Counted from the stretch's first letter, positions 1 to 7,498 are shown. The stretch is DNA of 11,355 nt from Dehalococcoidia bacterium (GCA_030754805.1 JASLZO010000024.1:1-11355), one strand, 5' to 3'. Program-made: numbers and translations. The notes: generated by a model not told the origin, from the letters alone.

Positions 1-239
1 GCGTCCACCTGGTCTTTCATGAGGGCGATTAGCGGCGAAACGACGAGCGTCAGGCCTGGGCGCATCAGCGATGGGAGCTGGTAGCACATAGACTTCCCAG
101 CCCCGGTCGGCAGGATCGCGAGGACGTCTCGGTCTTCGAGGACCGCGGCGATAACCTCCTCCTGGTTAGCCCGAAAGGATCCGTAGCCGAAGTGTTCCTC
201 CAGCGTTTCGAACGCGTTGAGACGAACAACCTGTTCCAC
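1..239 (-). CDS. recQ: ATP-dependent DNA helicase RecQ, N-terminal part (cut by window edge)
   Basis: A superfamily 2 3'-to-5' DNA helicase acting in recombination and repair of stalled forks. Only the first 79 codons lie in the window; the rest continues past base 1. Counting from GTG at 239, the visible protein has the RecQ N-terminal pattern: FGYGSFRANQ (residues 17-26, the Q motif with its conserved Gln26), Walker A PTGAGKS (44-50, Lys49), then CYQLP, and motif Ia VVSPLIALMKDQVD (66-79). Spacing between these motifs matches E. coli RecQ closely. I chose GTG at 239 because GGGAGG lies a few bases upstream on the minus strand and the protein then starts about as far before the Q motif as in relatives. 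The helicase core's second half, the zinc-binding/winged-helix RQC and any HRDC domain are outside. It is transcribed away from mutS. Confidence 0.95.
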   Translation of the reverse strand, partial: MEQVVRLNAFETLEEHFGYGSFRANQEEVIAAVLEDRDVLAILPTGAGKSMCYQLPSLMRPGLTLVVSPLIALMKDQVD

Positions 240-338
240 CGGCCCTCCCGGCGGTGAGAGTCGCGCATTCGTTCTGAAAACGCAAGAAGTGTGATTTGGA
301 ACGAGGCTGAACCCTTCGCTCCCGCCTGCCTCCCATGG

Positions 339-344
339 AATAAT
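339..344 (+). promoter_or_regulatory. Possible -10 box close to the mutS start
   Basis: AATAAT matches TATAAT at five of six positions and ends only seven bases before the mutS ATG at 352. A weak -35 candidate (TTCGCT, 315-320) lies 18 bases upstream. If used, transcription would begin at or within a base or two of the ATG, giving a leaderless mRNA. That fits the absence of a good Shine-Dalgarno sequence before mutS. The gap to recQ (240-351) must also hold the recQ promoter on the other strand, where I see no convincing pair of boxes. A match of this quality can occur by chance. Confidence 0.25.
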
Positions 345-351
345 CGTCTCG

Positions 352-3015
352 ATGACTGATAAAGCTCGCACTCGTGATAGACGCGACGATCGCGGCTCTC
401 CCAGAGGGGACGCGGGAAGCCCCGTCTGGCGGCAATACGAGCACATGAAGGCGCAGATCCAGGACGGAATCCTCCTGTTCCGAATGGGCGACTTCTACGA
501 GACCTTCGGCAGCGACGCGGAGATCGCCGCGAAAGAATTGGACATAGTCCTGACTTCGCGGGAAATGGGGCGCGGACACCGGATACCGATGGCGGGGGTG
601 CCGGTGGCGGCACTGGAAGGGCACCTGGCCAAGTTGATCCGTGCTGGCCATCGCGTTGCGGTCTGCGAGCAGACGAGCGATCCGAGGACGACCAAGGGCC
701 TGCTCGATCGCAACATTGTGCGAGTCGTAACACCCGGAACGGTTGTCGAACAGGGGTTGCTACCCGGGAGTGCCAATAACTTCTTGGCAGCTGCGGTCAC
801 CGGCGGCGACCGGGCTGGACTCGCGTATATTGATATCACGACGTCAGAGTTTGTGACCATGGAGCTTGAGCCCGAGGAGCTTCAGCAGGAGATCGGGAGG
901 GTCGGGCCGGTCGAGATCGTGGTACCGGAGGCCGGTCCTTCGGAGGACCAAACGGTCGTGGTCGGCGACGGTGGTCCTCACGTGACACCTGTGACCCCGG
1001 CGCTCTTCGATCCGGCAAGGGCTCGAGAACGGCTGCTCTCCCACTTTGCCACATCCGACCTCGTGGCATTCGGTTGTGAGGATCTCGTGCTGGCGACGGC
1101 AGCCGCGGGCGCCATAGTTGCGTACTTGGAAACGACCCAATCGGCCGGACTTCCCCAGGTCCAATCCCTCGCGACACGGAACCCGGCCACGTCGATGCAG
1201 CTGGACTCGGCGACAGTCCGGACCCTGGAGTTGTTCGAGCCGCTGCTTGGGACCGACCGGGCAGGATCATTGCTCGGCCACCTGGATGCGACGTTGACGC
1301 CGATGGGAAGCCGCATGGCCCATCGCTGGCTGAGGGAGCCCTCCCTGGAGTTGGGAGAGATAACCAACCGCCTTGACGCCGTCGACTATCTGCGCGTGTC
1401 CACGTCGCTCCGTGCCAGCCTTCGGCGAGTGCTCCGGGGGACGCCGGACATCGAACGCCTGGTCAACCGGATCCGGTCCGGGATCGCGTCGCCGCGCGAT
1501 CTATCTAGCCTCCGTGCAGGGCTGGAGTCGGTCGGCACGCTCGCAACAAACCTTGAATCCACGGGTGCCATCGACTGGGTTCGAGATGGGATCGGCGAGC
1601 ACCACGAACTCGTGACACTCCTCAACACGGCGATCGCGGACGAACCTCCTGTGACGCTCGGCGACGGAATGGTAGTCAGGACTGGGTTCTCGGAGGAACT
1701 GGACCAACTGCGGAACGGGGGCGCGACGGCCCGCGAGGCGATCGCCCGCATGGAGACCGATGAACGCCAACGGACCGGCATTCCATCGCTGAAGGTCGGG
1801 TACTCGCGAGTGTTCGGGTATTACATCGAGGTGACACGGTCTCACCTGGGTCGCGTCCCGGATGAATACACACGCAAGCAGACGGTCGCCAACGGGGAAC
1901 GCTTCTTCACGCCGGCATTGAAGGAGCAGGAGGAGCTGGTCGCCGATGCCGAGAACCGCACCGCGGAGTTGGAGGCCGCGATCTTCCGCCAGGTCTGCAG
2001 CCAGGTTGGGGACGGTGCCGAAGATGTGATAGCGACGGCTCGGATCACGGCGCGATTGGACGTGCTGGCGGGGTTCGCGGAGGTCGCCTCGGTCCGGAAC
2101 TACGTCCGACCTACCGTCGATGGAGGCACCGACCTTACGATCCGGGACGGGCGACATCCCGTCGTCGAAGCGCTTTCCCGCGACCCCTTCGTCCCGAACG
2201 ACACGGCCTTTGATGCCGAGACACGTGTCGCGATCGTGACCGGACCAAATATGGCTGGAAAATCGACCTATCTCCGGCAGGTCGCACTGGCGGTGTTGAT
2301 GGCGCAGGTCGGATCGTTCGTGGCGGCCGGCGAGGTGCATATTGGGCTGGTAGACCGCATCTTCACACGAGCCGGGCTTCAGGACGACATCACGACAGGG
2401 CGTTCGACGTTCATGGTCGAGATGTCGGAGGTCGCGCACATCATCCACCAGGCAACGTCGCGCTCCCTGGTGGTGCTGGACGAGATCGGTCGCGGGACGA
2501 GTACCTACGACGGGATGGCGATCGCGTGGGCGGTTGTGGAGCAGATCCATAACGACCCCAGGCTGGGCTCGCGGACATTGTTCGCAACCCACTACCACGA
2601 ACTCGTGGAGTTGGCGGAGAGCCTGCCACGGGTCGCCAACTTTCACGTTGCGGCCGCGGAAGAAGGTGGACGGGTCGTGTTCCTTCGGCGCGTGCTGCCG
2701 GGTGGTACGGACCGGTCGTATGGCATCCACGTCGCCCAGGTCGCCGGGTTGCCGAAATCGGTGGTCGCCAGAGCCCGTGAGATGCTGGAACGGCTCGAGG
2801 AAGCGCAGACGGCCGGAGACCCTGCGGGCCAACAACCCATGCTGTTCGACCTCATCGCGCCGCCCGGTGAGAACCGTGCAAGCGGCTCCTCTCGAGTTCC
2901 ATCCCGAATCGAAGAAGCGTTGCTCGCGTTGGACCTGAACGAGATGACGCCCCTAGAGGCTTTGGCGAAACTCTATGAACTGAAGAAACAGGCGGAGGTT
3001 GACCTTGATCCATAG
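352..3015 (+). CDS. mutS: DNA mismatch repair protein MutS
   Basis: Recognises base mismatches and small loops, then uses ATP to form a sliding clamp that recruits MutL. At 887 residues it is near the usual MutS length (E. coli 853). In order: mismatch-binding domain I with GDFYE (residues 46-50; Phe48 and Glu50 are the mismatch-contacting pair) and the IPMAGVP segment; connector domain II; lever/clamp domains III-IV with conserved PSLKVGYSRVFGYYIEV; and the ABC-type ATPase domain V with Walker A GPNMAGKS (631-638), the Q-loop/signature region TGRSTFMVEMSE, Walker B LVVLDE (706-711) and FATHYHEL (744-751). QPMLF at 828-832 matches a sliding-clamp (DnaN) binding motif. The tail PLEALAKLYELKK is the usual MutS C-terminus. 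ATG at 352 is preferred over ATG at 445 (Met32), which would cut into the conserved start of domain I. No strong ribosome site precedes it. mutL follows after a 96-base gap. Confidence 0.98.
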   Translation: MTDKARTRDRRDDRGSPRGDAGSPVWRQYEHMKAQIQDGILLFRMGDFYETFGSDAEIAAKELDIVLTSREMGRGHRIPMAGVPVAALEGHLAKLIRAGHRVAVCEQTSDPRTTKGLLDRNIVRVVTPGTVVEQGLLPGSANNFLAAAVTGGDRAGLAYIDITTSEFVTMELEPEELQQEIGRVGPVEIVVPEAGPSEDQTVVVGDGGPHVTPVTPALFDPARARERLLSHFATSDLVAFGCEDLVLATAAAGAIVAYLETTQSAGLPQVQSLATRNPATSMQLDSATVRTLELFEPLLGTDRAGSLLGHLDATLTPMGSRMAHRWLREPSLELGEITNRLDAVDYLRVSTSLRASLRRVLRGTPDIERLVNRIRSGIASPRDLSSLRAGLESVGTLATNLESTGAIDWVRDGIGEHHELVTLLNTAIADEPPVTLGDGMVVRTGFSEELDQLRNGGATAREAIARMETDERQRTGIPSLKVGYSRVFGYYIEVTRSHLGRVPDEYTRKQTVANGERFFTPALKEQEELVADAENRTAELEAAIFRQVCSQVGDGAEDVIATARITARLDVLAGFAEVASVRNYVRPTVDGGTDLTIRDGRHPVVEALSRDPFVPNDTAFDAETRVAIVTGPNMAGKSTYLRQVALAVLMAQVGSFVAAGEVHIGLVDRIFTRAGLQDDITTGRSTFMVEMSEVAHIIHQATSRSLVVLDEIGRGTSTYDGMAIAWAVVEQIHNDPRLGSRTLFATHYHELVELAESLPRVANFHVAAAEEGGRVVFLRRVLPGGTDRSYGIHVAQVAGLPKSVVARAREMLERLEEAQTAGDPAGQQPMLFDLIAPPGENRASGSSRVPSRIEEALLALDLNEMTPLEALAKLYELKKQAEVDLDP

Positions 3016-3111
3016 TGTTTCGCTTCTCACGAAAAACGGAACATATGCGCTAAGCTACGCCTTCCAGTTGCTCCCCGAGACGTAACACACACATGTTCGA
3101 GGGTGGTCGCC

Positions 3112-4884
3112 TTGCCCATCCGCCTGCTTGGTGCCGACGTGACGGCCCAGATCGCCGCGGGCGAGGTCGTCGAACGCCCTTCATCCGTTGTAAAAGAATT
3201 GATCGAGAACGCGCTGGATGCGGGCGCGTCGCGGGTCGAAATCGAACTACAAGGCGGCGGGCTTTCTCTGATCCGGATCACGGACGACGGGGATGGAATA
3301 CCGGAGTCCGAACTCGAACTCGCGGTCACGAAGCACGCCACGTCCAAGATCGAACAGGCTCGCGACCTCTGGGAGGTGCGCTCGCTCGGATTTCGGGGCG
3401 AGGCACTGGCGTCGATTGCGTCGGTATCTCGAATGACCGTCGTCTCGCGTCGGGGAGACGTGCAGGCAGGCACATTCATCGAGGTGGGCGGAGAGGGTGG
3501 TATCGACCTTGGCAGTCAGGGGGCGCCTGTCGGGACGTCGGTATTTGTACGGGACCTGTTCCGAACCGTGCCGGCTCGACTCTCGTTCCTTCGCTCCCCC
3601 GCCGCCGAGGGCGGTCGGTGTCTGCACGTCATGACGCAGTACGCGTTGGCGTATCCGGAAGTCTCCTTCCGTCTCCTGACCGAGGGACGGCTCGGCTTCC
3701 ACTCGCCGGGGAACGGCGAGCACCGGGACGTCCTGTTGGAGGCGTGGGGCGCCGCTGCCGCCGAGGGCCTATTCCTGATCGAAGAAACGACCGTGGGACG
3801 AACGCGAGTGACAGGGTATACGGGGCCGCCGCACCTGGTGCGAAGCCGTCGGGACCGGCAGGAGTTCTTCGTGAACCGAAGGGCCGTCGGGGACCGAGTT
3901 CTCTCGTCGAGCCTTGCAGACGCGTATCGGGAGATCCTCCCCCGCGGGAAACACCCGATGGCGGTGTTGTTCCTCGAGGTGCCGCCGGACGACGTCGACG
4001 TGAACGTTCATCCGGCTAAGTCCGAAGTTCGGTTCCGCCGTGAAGGCGAGATCTTCTCCGCGGTCCAACGTTCTCTCCGGGCGACATTGGTCGCAAACGA
4101 CGCGTTGTCGGCGTTGGATTCGGGCGATCCTCAGGGGGCTGCAATCGTGCCCGAGGCGCCACCGGATGGCGATGTAGTTCTAGAAGCCCCGCCATCCCTG
4201 GCGGTTTCCCAGCAGGCCGTCATGGTCGACACCCAGGATTCCGGCCAAACGGATCACCCGGGGAAGCCGGTCACGAAAGAACGGGTCTTGCTTCGGGCGA
4301 TCGGGCAGGTGGGCACGACCTACATCGTCACCGAAGGGCCCGACGGGATGTACCTGATCGACCAGCACGCCGCGCACGAACGCCTCGTGTTCGATGGTTT
4401 GCTGAATGGGGATTCCAGCGCCGAACGACCGGTGCAGGCCCTGTTGATGGCGCTGACGGTTTCGCTCACGCGCCGACAGGAGAGTTCGATCCAGGAATTA
4501 GGGGAGTTGCTCCATACGTATGGCTTCCGCTGGGACCCGTTCGGCGAGGGTTCATTGCTGCTCCGGGGCGTACCGGGCTCCTTACGAGAAGGCGAGGCCG
4601 TTCCGACGCTGGTCGAGGTGCTGGACAGGTCCGGCGGGGAACCCCTTGGCCCGGAAGAAGACGGTCGTGAGCCAGACGCATTCACCCTTCACGAGCGACG
4701 GATTGCGGCCACGGTGGCTTGCCACAGCACCGTCCGTGCGGGCCAGGTCCTGACGCTGCCGGAGATGGACGGCTTGTTGCGGCAGTTCGAAGCGGCGGAC
4801 TTTCCGCGGCTGTGCCCTCACGGGCGGCCAACGATGGTTCATCTCAGTTCCACGCAGCTCGAGAAACAGTTCGGACGGAGGTAG
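3112..4884 (+). CDS. mutL: DNA mismatch repair protein MutL, endonuclease type
   Basis: A dimeric GHKL ATPase that couples MutS to strand incision. I place the start at TTG 3112: GAGGG (3099-3103) sits about eight bases upstream, and the protein then begins (M)PIRLL and aligns residue for residue with the E. coli N-terminus: QIAAGE 13-18, Glu29, ENALDAGA 32-39, DDGDG 58-62, LGFRGEAL 92-99. GTG at 3103 is the in-frame alternative but has no ribosome site. From this start the protein has 590 residues. The C-terminal domain carries the zinc endonuclease set: DQHAAHE (417-423), AC (536-537) and CPHGRP (568-573). His419, Glu423, Cys568 and His570 correspond to the B. subtilis zinc ligands. The last position of DQHA(X)2E(X)4E is Asp428, not Glu. 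QALLMALTV from 442 sits where B. subtilis MutL has its clamp-binding motif. A MutH partner is not expected. Confidence 0.96.
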   Translation: MPIRLLGADVTAQIAAGEVVERPSSVVKELIENALDAGASRVEIELQGGGLSLIRITDDGDGIPESELELAVTKHATSKIEQARDLWEVRSLGFRGEALASIASVSRMTVVSRRGDVQAGTFIEVGGEGGIDLGSQGAPVGTSVFVRDLFRTVPARLSFLRSPAAEGGRCLHVMTQYALAYPEVSFRLLTEGRLGFHSPGNGEHRDVLLEAWGAAAAEGLFLIEETTVGRTRVTGYTGPPHLVRSRRDRQEFFVNRRAVGDRVLSSSLADAYREILPRGKHPMAVLFLEVPPDDVDVNVHPAKSEVRFRREGEIFSAVQRSLRATLVANDALSALDSGDPQGAAIVPEAPPDGDVVLEAPPSLAVSQQAVMVDTQDSGQTDHPGKPVTKERVLLRAIGQVGTTYIVTEGPDGMYLIDQHAAHERLVFDGLLNGDSSAERPVQALLMALTVSLTRRQESSIQELGELLHTYGFRWDPFGEGSLLLRGVPGSLREGEAVPTLVEVLDRSGGEPLGPEEDGREPDAFTLHERRIAATVACHSTVRAGQVLTLPEMDGLLRQFEAADFPRLCPHGRPTMVHLSSTQLEKQFGRR

Positions 4885-4890
4885 AGGACC

Positions 4891-5133
4891 ATGCCGGTGA
4901 TTCGGTGACCCCGTTCCTTCCGGCGGTGAGCCGTTGGTTCCGCCAAACGCTGGGTGAGCCGACGCTGCCCCAGGAGATGGGGTGGCCGGTTATCTGACAA
5001 GGTAAGAGCGCGCTGATCACGGCCCCAACAGGGTCCGGGAAGGCGCTCGGCGGTGTTCCTCTGGGGGTTGAACGACCTGTGGTCGCGTGACGAACAGGCG
5101 CCGATCGAACGCTGGTGCGCGGTCCGCGTGATT
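4891..5133 (+). pseudogene. lhr: Remnant of an Lhr-type ATP-dependent DNA helicase gene
   Basis: I recognise the start of an Lhr (large helicase-related, superfamily 2) protein in pieces. From 4905 one frame reads VTPFLPAVSRWFRQTLGEPT, then LPQEMGWPVI, then a TGA stop (4995-4997). The same frame continues QGKSALITAPTGSGKA, which is the Walker A region with its usual GKT changed to GKA (5043-5045). One extra base between about 5049 and 5055 then shifts the frame, and the match resumes as FLWGLNDLW (5056-5082). A weaker AVRVI echo of the GVRVIYVSPLKAL segment ends at 5133. Lhr proteins are usually well over 700 residues, so almost all of the gene is gone. GGAGG (4877-4881), inside the end of mutL, lies nine bases before ATG 4891, which may be the old start. 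That ATG is now out of frame and hits TGA after five codons, which would be a third lesion. Assembly or sequencing error could explain single lesions but hardly all of them. Confidence 0.75.
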
Positions 5134-5939
5134 CAGGCCGGGCCGGTCGCCCCGATCGATCGGCCCAGGATTCGCGCGAGGTTGGCCGACGTGATTGCTG
5201 CCACTTGCTCCACTGATACGGACTTGAGTTCGGCCACCTTTTCGGCCACCTGGGTGACCTGCCATGGTTCGGTCCAGTTGGACCGGTTCCGCTTGAACGG
5301 CTGCGGGAAAGCGTCGGTCTCGAGGACGATCCGGTCGAGTGGCACAAGGCCGCGGACTAGGTCCTGGAGTTCTGGGAGACGCAGGAGAGGCTTCGCCAGC
5401 GAGAGGTAGATCCCGCGATCGAGACACGCTTCGGCGTAGTCGACTGGCCCCTGGAAGTAGTGGGCGACGATCTTGGTGCGACCTTGCAGCTCCTCGTCGA
5501 GGATCCGGAGCGGTTCCATCCCGGCGTCACGGTTGTGGAAGATCACCGGGAGATTCGTGTCGACGGCAATCTGCAGTTGCAGCCGAAACCCGCGGTCCTG
5601 CACCGTGCGGTCCGGCATTCCGGACTGGTGATCCAGACCGACCTCGCTGATGCAGACGACCTCTGGCTCGGTCGCAAGTTCGCGCAGCCGTTCGACGTCA
5701 GCGTCGGTCAGGTCGATCCCAGGTTCCATCGGATGGACTCCGACCCCTGCCCACACGAACCCCGAATTTCCGCGGGCCAGCGCGACGCACCGGTCTGAAG
5801 AAATCACCGTGACGCCTGCGGTGACAACTCCGGCAACTCCCGCTTCCCGCGCGCGGAGGAATATTCCCGGTAGTTCCACCGGGTCGTATTGGTCCAGGTG
5901 CGTGTGGCTATCGAAGAGAGCGGGGAGTTCGTTTGTCAT
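5133..5939 (-). CDS. tatD: TatD-family metal-dependent hydrolase (probable DNase)
   Basis: An amidohydrolase-fold enzyme. TatD relatives use two metal ions in a TIM barrel to cleave phosphodiesters in DNA, and several act as 3'-5' exonucleases in DNA repair or turnover. It has 268 residues, the normal family size, and all the metal-site positions are present: DSHTHLD (Asp10, His12, His14), GVGVHP (65-70), SEVGLDH (Glu99), FHNRDA (His135), AHYFQG (His160, where many relatives have HCFSG) and LETDA (Asp209). A family-variant segment, PQPFKRNRSNWTEP, follows the last motif. The start is ATG at 5939. I see no strong ribosome site, only a weak CAGGCC. No signal peptide or membrane helix is seen, so the enzyme is probably cytoplasmic. 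It converges on mutL and the helicase remnant, and its stop codon abuts the last recognisable remnant codon. Its substrate cannot be read from the sequence. Confidence 0.93.
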   Translation of the reverse strand: MTNELPALFDSHTHLDQYDPVELPGIFLRAREAGVAGVVTAGVTVISSDRCVALARGNSGFVWAGVGVHPMEPGIDLTDADVERLRELATEPEVVCISEVGLDHQSGMPDRTVQDRGFRLQLQIAVDTNLPVIFHNRDAGMEPLRILDEELQGRTKIVAHYFQGPVDYAEACLDRGIYLSLAKPLLRLPELQDLVRGLVPLDRIVLETDAFPQPFKRNRSNWTEPWQVTQVAEKVAELKSVSVEQVAAITSANLARILGRSIGATGPA

Positions 5940-5995
5940 GGTCTGGGCCTGTTCACTCGTCCAAGCCCGGCGCCTGATCGGGGAGCGGCCGCAAG

Positions 5996-6001
5996 TATAA
6001 T
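5996..6001 (+). promoter_or_regulatory. Probable -10 box (TATAAT) for the permease genes
   Basis: A perfect TATAAT lies in the 113-base gap between divergent tatD and the permease gene, placing a start site near 6008 and a leader of about 45 bases before GTG 6053. No good -35 box is visible (CTGATC at 5974-5979 is a weak candidate). On the other strand the overlapping bases 5999-5994 read TATACT, a five-of-six match that could serve tatD. CGGCCGC occurs on both sides of the box, at 5986-5992 and 6012-6018. Confidence 0.4.
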
Positions 6002-6052
6002 CTGTGGTTCCCGGCCGCAGGTGTGGGCTGGATAGGTGAGGGGGAGTCGGCC

Positions 6053-7498
6053 GTGTCCCTAATGAAGCTCGTGTGGAGGCAGCTGCGCGCCAGCGGACCG
6101 CTGGGCGTCGTCGCCTCGGTCGGGTTGCTTCTGGCGGTCGTCCTGCTTGCCACCGGACCGCTCTATACAGCGACGCTTGAGCGGTTGGCGTATGACCAGG
6201 CGCTGACCAGCCTTAGATCCACGCTTCACCCCCAGATCTACCTCGGGTTCTCATCCTTCTCGGAAGAGGAATATCGGGGAACCCGGTCCGACATCGTCGA
6301 AGCGGCCAAAGCATCGTTCGGTGACGCCTTCATTGAGCATGGTGTCTACGCGTCTGCCGGAATCATGAACACTCAGTTGGTCGAGCCGCCCGGGTTCCTC
6401 CAACTCTCGTATTTTCAGTACCGGACGGACCTGGCTGAGCACGTGCTCATCGAAGGACGGTTGCCCGAACCCGCAGGAGCCGAAGGGCCTATCGAGGTCG
6501 CGATCGGACGTGACGCGGCCGAGACGGTCCTTGTGACCGTCGGCCAGGTCTTGCGCCAACCGGCGTCGCCGCAGGACCCGCGCCCGTCGTTCGAGACCAA
6601 GATCGTTGGGATCGTCGAGCCCATCAACCCCGACGAGAACTACTGGCTGGCGCAGTCTGGGCCTTACTTCGAGGCATTCGAGCTGAACAACCGATGGGTC
6701 ATGCCTCTGTTCGTTCCTGAAGAGACGCTGGTCAACCGCGTTGGGGCGAATGCCCCGGCCTTCCTGGGTAACGTCAACGACTTCCTGTATCTCGACCATG
6801 CGGTGGTTTTGGACCAGGGTCCGAATGGGACCGAGTCGATGCTGCTGGACATGCAGGGACGCCTCGCATCCGCGGTCCCACGGGCGGCGCTCATCGCTGG
6901 ACTCGAACGGGAAGTCGAGGTGTTCAACCGCGAAATGTCGAAGGTCCGGATCCCACTGGTGATCTTGCTGGTACTGGTCGAAGCGATTGCCCTCTATTCT
7001 CTCGGGATGGTTGCAATCGCATTGAGCGGAAGGCAACAGAATTCTGTCGCGCTGGTCCGAAGTCGAGGGGCTGGACTGTTCGAATCCGCTGGGATGGTCC
7101 TGTTATGGGGCCTCACCGTGTTGGCTGCGACGATGGTCCTCGCGCCGCTGGTCGCCGGAACGGGCTTGGATACACGCCAAGCTGGGAAACCGTTCTTGGG
7201 TCGGAGATCCTCCGACCGGCCTCCTTGCTCCCGACGGTGCCCTGGGTGGTCGCTGGCGCCTTCTTGGCGGGTGGCCTGCTGCTGCTACCGACCGCGAGAG
7301 TTGCCCGGACTCCGCTCGCTGTACTGCGGACGGGCCGCGGCGCCCCGCGAGGTAACGGCCGGTGGGTGCAGAGACTTCTGCTCGACAGCGCGTTACTGGC
7401 GGTCGCTGGTGTGCTCCTGTGGCAACTGGATCAACGAGAAGGGCTGGCCACCATCGGTACAAGCGGAAAAATATCCGTCGACCGCGTCGCCCTGTTGA
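6053..7498 (+). CDS. FtsX/MacB-type ABC permease, 5' part of a frameshifted gene
   Basis: N-terminal third of a very large ABC transporter permease. The start is set at GTG 6053 because AGGGGGAG (6039-6046) lies six bases upstream; an in-frame GTG at 6023 lacks a ribosome site. From GTG: a membrane helix at about residues 17-36, an outer domain of about 260 residues resembling MacB-type periplasmic domains, a second helix from about 298 to 325, the cytoplasmic motif ALVRSRGAG (L334), and a third helix at about 346-369. Similarity to the downstream paralogue stops near base 7160. After that point this frame runs to TAG at 7498 through Arg-, Pro- and Cys-rich residues that do not look like real protein, while the family pattern resumes one frame back at LGYTPSW. 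The true product, if restored, would be about 1,090 residues and end at 9336. Substrate unknown; relatives move lipids, peptides or act mechanically rather than as classic importers. Confidence 0.85.
   Translation: MSLMKLVWRQLRASGPLGVVASVGLLLAVVLLATGPLYTATLERLAYDQALTSLRSTLHPQIYLGFSSFSEEEYRGTRSDIVEAAKASFGDAFIEHGVYASAGIMNTQLVEPPGFLQLSYFQYRTDLAEHVLIEGRLPEPAGAEGPIEVAIGRDAAETVLVTVGQVLRQPASPQDPRPSFETKIVGIVEPINPDENYWLAQSGPYFEAFELNNRWVMPLFVPEETLVNRVGANAPAFLGNVNDFLYLDHAVVLDQGPNGTESMLLDMQGRLASAVPRAALIAGLEREVEVFNREMSKVRIPLVILLVLVEAIALYSLGMVAIALSGRQQNSVALVRSRGAGLFESAGMVLLWGLTVLAATMVLAPLVAGTGLDTRQAGKPFLGRRSSDRPPCSRRCPGWSLAPSWRVACCCYRPRELPGLRSLYCGRAAAPREVTAGGCRDFCSTARYWRSLVCSCGNWINEKGWPPSVQAEKYPSTASPC

Noticed and set aside
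1501..2835. A 444-codon open frame on the minus strand within mutS
   Set aside because: It lies wholly opposite mutS, which has every family motif. Long antisense frames are expected in GC-rich genes, and this one has an uncharacteristic Arg/His-rich composition.
3016..3111. AT-richer patch between mutS and mutL considered as a separate mutL promoter
   Set aside because: No pair of boxes with acceptable spacing is visible (CATATG and TAAGCT are poor -10 matches), and there is no hairpin with a T-run, so cotranscription with mutS is the simpler reading.
3093..4019. A 308-codon plus-strand frame overlapping mutL
   Set aside because: It is a frame shadow of mutL with very Arg/Gly-rich content and no recognisable domain.
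5140..5166. GGGCCG...CGGCCC inverted repeat near the tatD end, considered as a terminator
   Set aside because: The stem is only six bases with a long loop, lies in tatD coding sequence and lacks a T-tract on either strand.
7183..7190. TGGGAAAC considered as a slippery site for programmed frameshifting
   Set aside because: The phase is wrong for X XXY YYZ in the upstream frame, and it lies after the point where homology has already switched frames.
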